From Gnetum montanum (lineage: Eukaryota; Streptophyta; Gnetopsida; Gnetales; Gnetaceae), in the NCBI GenBank assembly GCA_015680685.1, contig MNCI01026399.1, forward strand, positions 744,889 to 808,888: 64,000 nucleotides of DNA. The letters are read 5' to 3'. Positions 1 to 10,116 of this stretch are shown piece by piece. A program made the translations under genes and the position numbers. How positions within the stretch are numbered: the first letter of the stretch is position 1; every line of letters starts with the position of its first letter. Below the pieces are notes generated by a model. That model searched no databases. It had not been told where the DNA came from and saw only the letters and a program-made list of their open reading frames with translations.

Positions 1-106
1 CCACTTCAGGTTGTATACTCCAATCTTCATCGTCATATAGTTCGTTAGTTCTCCAATGAACTTCCTCACTAAGTGTGGCATTATCATGTTCTTGTAGGAG
101 AGGCAT
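1..106 (-). CDS. gag N-terminus of a minus-strand gypsy element (partial)
   Basis: Reading the minus strand from the ATG at 106-104, 35 codons stay open to the window edge, beginning MPLLQEHDNATL. It lies about 110 bases downstream of a primer-binding site and LTR on the same strand, where gag of a Ty3/gypsy element should begin. No domain is visible in so short a piece. The absence of stops contrasts with the wrecked elements further right and suggests a younger copy, but 35 codons is weak support. It could be a chance frame in the leader. Confidence 0.45.
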   Translation of the reverse strand, partial: MPLLQEHDNATLSEEVHWRTNELYDDEDWSIQPEV

Positions 107-218
107 TGTTGTGTGTGAATTTATGTGACTTTTTATAGTTACTTCTTTCTAAGAGATATATCGTTAAGTCCTATACAGTGACCTTGTATGATATAACTAA
201 TCTAGATAACTAGCACCA

Positions 219-236
219 TCCCTGGCAACGGCGCCA
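219..236 (-). other. Primer-binding site, tRNA-Asp type
   Basis: On the minus strand the sequence TGGCGCCGTTGCCAGGGA follows the LTR end after one spacer base. It is complementary, with one mismatch, to the 3' end of plant tRNA-Asp (CCCCGGCAACGGCGCCA), the primer used by Athila/Tat gypsy elements. It fixes the element's orientation: the internal region extends leftward out of the window. Confidence 0.85.
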
Positions 237-237
237 A

Positions 238-1016
238 TGATGAGTGGCAAGGTACCCCTATACTCAACCATACGAATACGAGCGTTCTCACACGCGATCT
301 GGTCAAACTCCGCAGACGGACTAGTTGTGACACCTAGATAGTTATCCTTAGGTCGCAGTTCACTGTCTTCCCACCTGGACTAGTATTATATTTGTCACAT
401 ATGGTTTAGTCCAGAGTGATATGTATGATGTGTTCCTAAGTCTAACTCTACTCCTGAAGATAGTGGAAAATAATATTAACTAAGCTAAGCTAGGAGGAAA
501 AGGTAAGAAAATCTAATCTAGCCTAAGTGTGATGAGTAGCCATTCCCTAATTATCCATACACATCTTGGACCTCGTGCACGACTACCACTGGGATTACCA
601 AGCGCAGATCCTAGGTACGCCACTAGGATACCAAGTAGTTACACTTAAATGCTCGTAATCAAGTCATACTCATTCCACGTTACTAGGAGATAAGGGTGAG
701 AGAGAAAAAGTAAATAACAATTAAATAAACAAAGTGAATGCTGCAATGATGAAGTAATCTCGATCTTTATTGCCGATCATGTGGGTGTCCAAGTACATCA
801 CACTCGAATAAAGAATGTCGTACAATTACATTCACCACATTGTAGGTAGACACTGGAAAAATAATCTAACTTTGGAGGGATCAAACTGCCAGAGCTTCGC
901 TACTTCTACTCTATATATCCTTAACAAGGGAGAGCTACTTCTTATTTATAGACATTGCGACGGACTGCGATATCGCGTACATGATATCATGACCCATGCA
1001 ATATCGTGTCCCATCA
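238..1016 (-). repeat. 5' LTR of the minus-strand Athila-like element
   Basis: On the minus strand this block starts TGATGGGACACG and ends CCACTCATCA, the same termini as the other LTRs in the window. A TATA box (TATAAATA) lies at 950-943, with GATATC-type palindromes just upstream of it at about 960-1010. The primer-binding site abuts its 3' end. The partner LTR is outside the window. If the element is complete, its target duplication on this side would be ATTAG at 1017-1021. Confidence 0.85.
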
Positions 1017-1047
1017 ATTAGTGCAAGGGTACCCTTGACTTCCATGA

Positions 1048-1879
1048 TGATGTGATGTGATATCGCATGGGCCACGATATCGCAGCCGTCGTGATATCGC
1101 ATTGTCCCCCGCGATATCGTGTAAGCAATATCGCTGTGCACCGTCATATCTATAAATAAGAGGCAAGTCTCCCTTGTTTCATCATCCTAGGCTTAGATCG
1201 TAGTGAAACTCTGGCAGATTGATCACTCCAGAGATAGAATATTTTCCATCTGCCCGCAGTAGGAGTCCTAAAGTGAACGGATCATTATTCGAGCAAACAT
1301 TGTACTTGAACACAAGTTTGTGTACGATAATATAGACGAGCTTCTTGGATAAACCTTGCAGTGCATGCAATAGGCTAATTAGGACTTTTATTTATTGTTA
1401 TTTAATATTTTCCATTTAAATGCTTTATTAGGAATTAAATCTTTCTCATCCCTTCTCTCCTAGTTAAGTGCCTCAGTACGATTGCTTCGAGCACGTGCGT
1501 TACGCGTGGTGATCCCAGCAACGACTAGCGTTTGGTAACCACGGTTGCATTGGTTCAAGGTGTGAATGATAAGTGGAAATGGATGTTGACGCTAGGTTAA
1601 TTTAGACTTAGTTAGTTAGTTAGAGTTAGTAATTAGTCTCTTCAACCCTTCACCTCAATAGCATAGGAGATAAAACATAAAAACATATAAAAATCATATA
1701 CCTCAGACTTACTTAACCATACACCATGACAAATACAACTAAGTCTGGGAGGGCAATGAATAATTAACCTTAACTGTTCCATGAGGCATGTAGGCACTTA
1801 GTCTGCGAAGTTCGACCAGATCGCGCATGTTACGCTTGTATTCGTATGGTTGAGTGTAGGGGTACCTCACCACTCATCA
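1048..1879 (+). repeat. 5' LTR of E1
   Basis: Starts TGATGTGATG and ends CACTCATCA, directly before the primer-binding site. The 100 bp upstream of the TATA box (TATAAATA, 1151-1158) hold five copies of a GATATC palindrome, at 1058, 1075, 1092, 1112 and 1126. This is the likely RNA polymerase II promoter of the element. Confidence 0.93.
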
Positions 1880-1880
1880 T

Positions 1881-1898
1881 AGGCGCCGTTGCCAGGGA
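1881..1898 (+). other. Primer-binding site of E1, tRNA-Asp
   Basis: AGGCGCCGTTGCCAGGGA, one base after the LTR. Two bases differ from the complement of the tRNA-Asp 3' end, including the first base (T to A). That may weaken priming, since the first position pairs with the tRNA terminal A. Confidence 0.85.
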
Positions 1899-2023
1899 CT
1901 AAGTGTTTGTGCGCTAAGTAGAACATAAGAGATCATTCACATCATTGGGAGCTTAAACGAACCCTTAGGGTTAATTAAAAAATATATATATAACGGTTAA
2001 TCAGCACATTGAATTAAATAACA

Positions 2024-4360
2024 ATGTCTTCTTCTCACAAGAGCATTACACCACCTAGGGACAATATTAGAAATAGTTGGCAATCAAAAACGCATAACCT
2101 AAATCAGCCAGGTCCTCAACAATATAAGGTGGTATATACCCATCCTGATGAGTATATACCTAATTTTACTTTCATCCTCCATCAAGATGAATAGATGCAC
2201 TGGAGAGACTTGCAAGGTAACATTGTGTTACCTCCAGATCGTGCAGTCCCCAACATGCTTCTCTGTGCTTTGCACAAATAAGCATGATAGAATTATATGC
2301 TGAATACGTTGTGGAAGACTTTGACACAAGGGATTATCATCCCACAGAAGCACAATGTATAAGGGACTCAAGGCAGGATAGCCAACATACACTGTTGAAG
2401 GGCAAAGAGGTCCCACACGTCCTAAGTGAAATCAGAGATGGTGAACCACTTATAATGGGTTCTCTATCAAAAGATGTTTTCCCTCCTAATGATAGTGAGG
2501 AGATAGGGTATCAGAACCTATGCTCCACAATACACAACCCTGGTTCTGATCCCTGTGAACACCAACTATTCATTGAGGGAACAACAACACATAACATGAT
2601 CATCACGATTGGGACCGTAGCAACCGAAGCGAAGGTAGGAAACATGGTCATGGCGATGGTTCTCCTTCTTCTTCTTCTTCTTCTTCACACCATTCACCCT
2701 CTCCTTCCACCTCTGGGTACAATCATAGAGAGCATAACGATGAGGATAGAGGTAGGCACAATGAGAGACCTCGACGAGAAAATCGATAGAGAGGACAAGG
2801 GCATGAACGAAGGGAAAGTAGGGAACAATGCATACATCATAGAAGTCATGAAAGAGATGATCATGATGAACCCCTACTTGCCACCTGAAGTATGCTCAAT
2901 ATAACGGAGGCAGTGAGAATACCAACAAGGCATTTAAGAGTTAGTCAGATCAAGCGTTTAGACATGAACAATATCCCACGCTTTGAAGGGGGATACAACA
3001 CTGATCCACAATATCATTTACAGGAATTCCATGATGCCTGCGCCTGGCAAAACATAGAAAATGAGTGGTAGAAACTAAAGTTATTTCCCAGGACACTCAT
3101 CAAGGAAGCAGAGAGTTGGTACCGATCCTTAGAACCGAAAACCATCAAGAGGTGGAGTACGATGTTAGAACTCTTCAACGATAAGTATCAGGTGTACTCC
3201 AGAGTGTCTAACTTGCGTAAGCAGATCCAAGGATGGAATCAAGGTACTCATGAACCCTTGGATGCTGCCATGGGCCACTACTATGCATTGTTACATCGTT
3301 GCCTGGGCCATGGTTATGCACAGTGGGATCAACTCCACCACATCGTAGATGGGCTAAGGCATGAGACTAGAAGAACCCTTGGGACTTATGCCCAAGGGAG
3401 ACTATCAGAACTTAGAGCCCATGAAATACATCGCTTGTTGGAGTAAGTAGCCAAAGAAGAAGGTGAGCTACGAAAAAGAGAGAGTGCGGAGGAATACAAC
3501 CGTGATCCTTCCCTTCAAAAGAAGGGAGTGAAATTTTGCGATGAAGAGGATGAGTCACCACTCAAAGAGTTGGTGAACAGAAAAACCTTGCCAATTCAAA
3601 AACTAACAATAGAAGTATCAGCTAAGGTGGATCAACTGTGGGATTCCTTAGACTCCAGACTTGAAACTATCTTGAAAATCGTAGAGGAGTCTAAGGTGGA
3701 ACGAAGTAGTGACAAAGATAAGAAAAAGAGGCAAGGTTTAGGCCCTGCACATAACAAGGGTAAGGGGAAAATAACTATCTCTGATGAGGTTGTGGATTCT
3801 AACATAGACGATGACGGTGGATGTGAGATCTACCACTATGACCATCCTAAGGGATGTTGTCTGATCATCTCACATCTACAAGAGTCTAGGGTGTATGCAC
3901 TCAACCTGAGACTCAACAGATGGTAGACACCATGAAGGTTACCTTATCCCCAAGGTAGTTCCACCAACCGTTGACATACTATCCAAGTGGAACTCCACCA
4001 GAACCCATCAAACAACATCAGCAGTGGCAATACCCATAGTCTTGGGGGATGCCATCGCCTAGACAACAGTACCCTTACCGACAACCTGATCCTTATGGCT
4101 ATTATGTGCAGTAGCCGGTTTCTCCAAATGACTCTATGGGTCACATAAACCCACCACGTTACTACAAAGTTTAGGAGTATTTTAGGACTCCTTTTCCTCC
4201 GGGAGACACTCCATACCCATACTATCCTCCAAATCCATCTACATCTCTTACGCCAGTAGCTCCACCACCAACCGCTCCAACAAAGCCCAAGGTATTTCCC
4301 ACTCAACCGCAACAACCCGATATCACGAGGGCTCCCAATCCTTAATTCTCAATTGGTTCT
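2024..4360 (+). pseudogene. E1 gag, broken
   Basis: The ATG at 2024 opens MSSSHKS, matching the start of E2 gag at 30702. The capsid-like region (about 2960-3450) includes the conserved run WYRSLEPKTIKRWSTMLELF, typical of plant retrotransposon gag. A knuckle region follows at 3822-3860; its second cysteine is tyrosine (TGC to TAC), so the CX2CX3HX4C site seen intact in E2 is lost. Frame breaks: TAG about 2190, a one-base deletion near 2270, a frameshift near 2590, TAG about 3069, TAA 3447, TAG 3924, TAG 4112, and TAG near 4170 where E2 has TGG. A (CTT)n run at about 2660-2686 expands a stretch that is shorter in E2. A proline-rich linker (3930-4340) leads to the protease. Confidence 0.85.
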
Positions 4361-4369
4361 AACAATCAT

Positions 4370-4684
4370 ATGCCAAAAAGACCTTTCTTTAGGATCAACA
4401 ATCCAACCAAGCCCTCACCTTTACAAGCGGTTGAACATCTAAATACCCCCATACCAAATAAGGTTTCGAGACCCCCTTCAAACAAAAAATTGAGGCCAAT
4501 GCACACAGTTATGTTAACACATACCGTTACCGACTGGATTAAGGTAGGCCACCTTCCCAAGAAATTCTCTGATCTGGGAAGCCCCCTAATTTATCTTCAA
4601 GTCGCTGGGAATGAACCTCATAAGGCTCTTCTTGACTTAGGCTCTAGAGTCAACTTAATTTCACAAGAATTGTATAAAACCTAG
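4370..4684 (+). pseudogene. E1 aspartic protease, active site lost
   Basis: An open stretch of 104 codons before TAG (4682-4684). A retropepsin-like segment SPLIYLQVAGNEPHKALLD leads into the active-site tetrad at 4634-4645. The tetrad reads D-L-G-S here, whereas E2 has D-S-G-S at the equivalent place (33338-33349). Retropepsins need D-S/T-G, so this copy is expected to be inactive. A second in-frame TAG follows at 4733; both stops recur in E2. Confidence 0.82.
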
Positions 4685-5146
4685 AACCTGCCTCCACTCA
4701 AGAAGAGCAATATTCGCTTAGAGCTGGCTTACTAGTCCATCACTATTCCTTTGGGATAGGTTGAGGACATTGTCACCATCATAGGTGGTTGGTCATACCT
4801 AGCTGATTTCCTGGTGATCCAAATAAACAATGATAAAGGGGACTTCTCGAAAATAATGGGAAGGGCATGGCTAACCATAGTAGATGCGTGCCTAAGAATT
4901 TGCAATCTTTCCCTAAAAATATCCAAGAAAAATACCTAGGGAAAGATTGAGAAGAAGAAAGTTCCATGCATCGCATATAGTGACACAGGGTGCCATTGCA
5001 TGCAGAAATCATGGGTAATGCGGAGTTTAACATTGCCTCCATGCAATCGGTGTGCATAAGACATTGACATAAAAAAGTGCCTATATGCAGCAGCCACATG
5101 ACAAGAAAACACCCAGTGGCTGACGGCTGACCAAGAGAACAATTCA

Positions 5147-6918
5147 ATGACATGCATGGAACTGACTGAGGGGATAACGAGTACTTACGTTGAAAGCATG
5201 GATGCACTTGAGCAGGTCCGTGGCCAACTTCCAACCCTTAACCCTGAAAATATTAACTGGGAGAAGTTGGAGATTCCTAAGAAGTTTAAACAAGAGCCCC
5301 TAGATTTAAAATCATTGCCCACCGGTTTGGAATACATGACCCTTAAAAATGGAAAACCGGTAATCATCAATGTAAAGCTTGCCCCCAAGCAAAAAGAGAG
5401 TTTGTTGAAGGTGATAAATAAGTGGTCAACAGCCTTTGCTTGGTCATACCCTGAACTAATTGGAATAGATCCTAGGATATGCTAGTATAGGATTTACACG
5501 AACCCCTCCATGAAGCCTCATAAACAATCGCAGAGGCGATTGAACCCGAAGTTAAAAAAAATAGTGAAAGAGGAGATAGAGCAACTTCTCAAGGCAGGGT
5601 TCATTTACCCCGTTGCTAATAGCGAATGGGTTAGTCCTCTTGTAATTGTACCAAAAAAAGGAGACAAATGGAGGGTATGTATAGACTTTAGGCTATTGAA
5701 TATGGCAACATTCAAAGATCACTTCCCATTGCCATTTTTTGACCATGTCTTAGACACTATAGCAGGGCATCGCTACTATAGTTTTCTGGATGGGTATAGT
5801 GGGTACAACCAAGTACGAATCGCACTAGAAGACCAAGCCAAAACAACGTTCACTAGTCCTTGGGGAACGTTTGCATACAAACAAATGCCTTTTGGCTTGT
5901 GCAATGCCCCTTCCACATTCCAACAATTAGTTCTAAGCATATTTCAATAGCAAATAGGTAACGGAGTAGAAGTCTTTATGGACGACTTCTCCACTTATGG
6001 GATGAGCTTTGATCAAGCCCTCGATCGATTAGAGCAAGTATTGAAATGATGTGTTGAAACAAACCTAAAGCTCAACTGGCAGAAAAGCCATTTGATGGTC
6101 CAAGAGGGCGTAGTACTGGGGCATAAAATTTCACAATCAGGAATAGAGGTGGATCTGGAAAAAATTAAATTTATCCAAGGAATTACCTGACAATCGAAAA
6201 CTGTCAAAGACATTCAATCATTCCTTGGACACATTGGCTACTACAGGAGATTTATCAAGAACTTCTCCAAAATTGCCAAGCCTTTGGTGGAATTAATGAA
6301 AAAAGATGCACCATTTGAATGGACTAGGAAATGTGAACATGCATTCCAAACTCTCAAATAGAGGCTTGTGAAAACTCCCATTCTACAAGCCCCCGACTGG
6401 TCCAGGTCATTCCACATCATGACCGACACATCTAATTACGCCTTAGGAGCCATACTGACACAATTAGATGAAAAAAATGACCTTATTACATCCAGTGTGC
6501 CAGTAAGAGTATCACCGGTGCACAACTCAACTACACGACTACGGAAAAGGAATTAATGGTTGTAGTGTTTGCACTGGACAAATTTAGGCACTATGTATTG
6601 GGCTACAAAGTATACATCCATACGGATCATAGTGCAATTAGGTTCCTTATGAACAAGCCAACGGTTAGCCCACGTATCATATGTTGGTTGGTAATTCTTC
6701 AGGAGTTTGATTTAACAATAGTAGATCGCAAAGGCACCAAGAATGTAGTCGCAGATCACTTATCTCGGTTGCACTGGGATAACAAAGAGGATGAATATGC
6801 CGTATCTGATCATTTTCCTGATGAAACCCTCTTTGTCGGTGTAGTGAATAATCAACCCATGGAAATAAATTGGTATAGTAGCATTCTTACTTATCTCATT
6901 TCCCAACAAACACCATAG
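5147..6918 (+). pseudogene. E1 reverse transcriptase and RNase H, broken
   Basis: The connection domain is followed by RT: a fingers region with WRVCIDFRLLN, the palm segment FGLCNAPSTFQ, and the catalytic FMDD at 5975-5986, intact. RNase H follows: the first acidic residue in MTDTSN, the glutamate in TEKEL (about 6550) and the aspartate in HTDHSA (about 6620) are visible. Breaks: TAG 5482, TAG 5948, TGA about 6047, TGA about 6188, TAG about 6359, a frameshift near 6490-6530, and TAG 6916. The palm cores are well kept, so the damage is mostly point mutation rather than rearrangement. Reverse transcription would occur in cytoplasmic particles. Confidence 0.9.
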
Positions 6919-6921
6919 GGG

Positions 6922-8094
6922 TTGGACTTTAGGAAGAAACAACAATTTCTTCACAAAACTAAGTACTTCATGGAAATCAAGGGAAAACTCTATAAAGTCT
7001 ATCCTGATGGCTTGGTTCGATGGTGTGTGCCCGATAAGGATCAATTAAAAGTTCTCCAGGATGCTCATGAGAGCCCCTGTGGGGGCCACTATGCTGGGAG
7101 ACAAACGGCTACCAAGGTCCTGCTTGCAGGATATTATTAGCCAACACTATTTCGGGATGCCCATCATTTTTTCCAATCCTGTGAACGCTACCAACGTGAT
7201 GGTGGAATGACTGCTAGAATGGAGGGTCCACAACAATGGATTCAACCTTTGGAACCCTTCAATATCTAGGGAATTAATTTTATGGGGCCCATTACATCGA
7301 TGTCCAACGGAAAAGCCTATATCATTGTTGCTATTGACTATTTAACCAAATGGGTTGAAGCAACCACAGTAACAGACTACACATCATCTACGATTGCACG
7401 ATTTGTACAACAACAAATCGTAAATAGGTTTGGTGTGCCGTGTGCACTCATCTCTGATAATGGGACACATTTTATGGGTGCAACCTTTTGCAAATTGATG
7501 CAATGCTTAGGGGTTGAGCATAAATTGACCACACCTTACCACCCCCAAGCTAATGGCCAAGCCGAGGTTACTAACCGGGAGATTACGAGAATATTAACAA
7601 GAACGATTAGAAAATTTAGACGACACTGGAGCACGAAACTGAACAACGCTCTCTAGGCATACCACTCCACTTGGAAGCTCCCTACAAGCTACTCTTCCTA
7701 TGAGTTAGTGTACGGGAAACTACCAAAACTCCCTATATAGAATGAGCTCCGTACACTATCCATGGCTTGCGACCTTCACCTGGACCTCGACCTAGCACAA
7801 AAACAACGATTGACAACTCTAAACGTGCTAGATGAGAATAGATTGGTTGCATTATCATTAAATGAGTTGCACAAGGCACATAGTAAACAGCGTCATGACT
7901 TAAGATTTCAAAGGTTTAGGTACCAACCAGGAGACAAGGTCCTTTACTAGAATCCCACGCATGTACCACAATGTACAAAATTTCAAACATTGTGGGAAGG
8001 ATCCTATATTATTCATACAACCTTCCCCTCTGGAACCATGATGATATACAAGCCTGAAAGCCCAGATAAAAGGTTATTGGTTAATGTACAATAA
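6922..8094 (+). pseudogene. E1 integrase, broken
   Basis: The zinc-binding HHCC region at about 7060-7200 has lost its second cysteine (CERY instead of C-x2-C). The catalytic core keeps all three acidic residues: D in AIDYLTKW (7336-7338), D in ISDNGTHF and E in GQAEVTN. The C-terminal region ends at the likely natural stop TAA 8092-8094. Stops: TAG 7138 and 7268 (both at expected tryptophans), 7654 (expected tryptophan), 7738 and 7948. Integrase inserts the cDNA into the host genome. Confidence 0.9.
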
Positions 8095-10103
8095 GAAAAA
8101 CCTTTCCGTGAACCAAAAACAACCAATACAAAGTTCACCTCTACTAGCGGGCAACCTCACTCTCTATTTCGGATCTCTCCCTTTCCATTCAGTCATGGGG
8201 GAGATGGCCACCTATGCTGATCATTGGAGGCCCTTGGTTCTTTTTACATTTTTTTTTTACACATTTTTGTTTTCCACGTTTTTGTTTTACATGTTTTTAT
8301 TTTCCACATTTTTGTTTTACAAATTTCTTTAAATTTTCTTGTTTTTATTTTACAACATCATTATACTTTTTCATTTTGTGTGTGTGTGCGTGTGTGTGTG
8401 ATCCACCTTGTAAGTTTGTCACCCAATATGTGTTCTTCTTGATGGTATGAACTATTTTTCATTGATTGCTAATGTTTGGATTTTACCTTTAAGTCATGAT
8501 GTTGACACTAAGGTATGCTTCTTTTGATATGGCAGGCAATGAGTCCACGTCATCCATCCATCCACAAGTTCTATGGTCTCTCTCAGCTTGGAAATGTACA
8601 GTCCCTTTCTAATAAGAACTTTAACGAATCAGTGACTGGGCATTTCTCAAACTAAGGAAGAACTCAAGGATTGAAAAGGGTGTGACTTCAAGGGAACTTG
8701 ATGCTTTTGTGTTGGCCATTCTCTTGGGTGCTTGGATGTTTTCTTCTTGAGTTTTCTTACCATTTTGACGTTACCCAATTATTGAAAGTTGAGCAAATAA
8801 AAATAGGAAGTCTTTGCATGGTGTGGTTCTCACGCATAAAAACAAAAAACACAAAAAGAGAAAAAAAAAGAAAGGAAAGTGTGAATTCAAGCACACCCCT
8901 TAGACGAAATAATAATTTGGGCTACAAACACTGGTTATGGAACTAAAAACATTCCCTCTAACTAAGGCCCTTCTCGCTTCCCATTCTCTTCTTGTTTCGT
9001 TGGAATGGTGGTGGCTCTTTGAAGATGCATTCTTGTTACTTCAAGGAGATGGGTTGGCCGAATGCATTAATGAGAAGTCACTGGTGTGGTTGGTTTGAGG
9101 TTGGAGTTGGAATGAGATTTAAAACACACAAGGGGCTGTACACCACCTTGTTCTTGAGATTCCATTCCATTCTCTTCTCTCCATCCTTCTCTCCGTTATT
9201 CACCTCATTGCCGGTTGTATCATTAGTGTATATTTTGGTTAACACATTGTTTTATTTTTGGTAAATTCTTGTGGTTGAGACTTTAACTCTTGTTCCAAAG
9301 GACTTTCCTAGAGCATATGGACTCTTTAAATGTGGGTTTGTCAGGGCATTAAGGGCATGAGCCTTCTTTGGGGAGGACCCACTAACATTCCTATTTGGCG
9401 CACCAATTAACTTCTTTTCCCTAACATGTTTGCAATCCATTTTATTTTGTTCATTTCCATCTTGACATTCATTTCATCGATGTCATAGTTGTCCCCTTTT
9501 ATCTATCTTTCTTATTCCTTTTCTTTCTCCATTCTATCACTACTGGAGGTTTGCAATTAGTCATGGGGGTACGGGGCCCAATTTTTTTGATTTTTTCCTA
9601 ACCCCTACACCTTCAGTAGTCATTAATATTATATCTCCAAATCCGTATCAGCCATATCACAACCTAGCCAATAGGCCTTACACCAAAGCAAGGTATCAAT
9701 TACATGATGATTCATTTACCCTTGCTAATATAAGATTGTGTTGTGTGTGCATATGGCAATCATACAACAATGGAGGGGTTCTGGAAGGAACACTTGGAAT
9801 GGAGCAGTGCTTGAAGCAACTATGCAAGGAGCAAGACCAATGGTGCACTTATGGATGGACAACGAAAGGCGCAATCTTGGCATTGGTAGCAGCAACACTT
9901 CTTTCTCTCTCTCTCTTTCTCGGCTACCAAATGAGGCCTAATGTGAATGTAATAAGGTGTTCACCCTTGTTGTCATGAACACCAGTTTTGTTGTGTCTTG
10001 TAATGATGATCTATTCACATGTCATCCCATTAGTTCCATTTGAGTCAATAATCCCATACTTTCCCAATATTATTATAAGAAACTCAAGGACAAGTTTTCA
10101 TTT
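8095..10103 (+). other. Non-coding 3' region of E1
   Basis: Two kilobases between the pol stop and the polypurine tract, with no credible env-like frame. It holds a T-rich array with a ~15-16-bp period (about 8245-8340), a GT run (8378-8400), internal copies of the polypurine motif at 8191 and 9559, and a block that can fold into a stem-loop (9332-9382). Most of it recurs in E2 (33860-35715). Confidence 0.8.
9332..9382 (+). other. Candidate RNA stem-loop, 3' region of E1
   Basis: Outer arms GTGGGT (9332-9337) and ACCCAC (9377-9382) enclose an inner hairpin, AAGGGC-ATGA-GCCTT (9351-9365). The same layout appears in E2 (34919-34969) and in the older element (18933-18983). Role unknown; a packaging or RNA-processing signal is possible. 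Confidence 0.45.
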
Positions 10104-10115
10104 AGTCATGGGGGT
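10104..10115 (+). other. Polypurine tract of E1
   Basis: AGTCATGGGGGT lies two bases before the 3' LTR. The G run primes plus-strand DNA synthesis. The same 12-mer precedes the 3' LTR of E2 (35716), and a one-base variant precedes that of the older element (29060). Confidence 0.85.
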
Positions 10116-10116
10116 A

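Noticed and set aside
1058-1133. CRISPR-like regularly spaced repeats
   Set aside because: Repeats are 8-bp palindromes with 6-12-bp spacers in a plant LTR promoter; no cas genes.
815-1147. Overlapping frames of 60-70 codons on both strands
   Set aside because: They lie inside LTR U3/R sequence; the palindromes make both strands look open. Not genes.
2284-2904. A 206-codon frame as an independent gene with a poly-leucine tract
   Set aside because: Its first half is gag after a frameshift; the leucine run is a (CTT)n expansion read out of frame.
2024-8094. TAG read as glutamine (alternative code)
   Set aside because: Several TAGs replace tryptophan, TAA and TGA also occur, and the host gene needs no recoding. 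Deamination explains the pattern.
8095-10103. An env-like third ORF in E1
   Set aside because: The frames of 62-90 codons are not conserved in E2 and show no signal peptide plus transmembrane layout. The hydrophobic frames at 8084-8450 are just the T-rich repeat.
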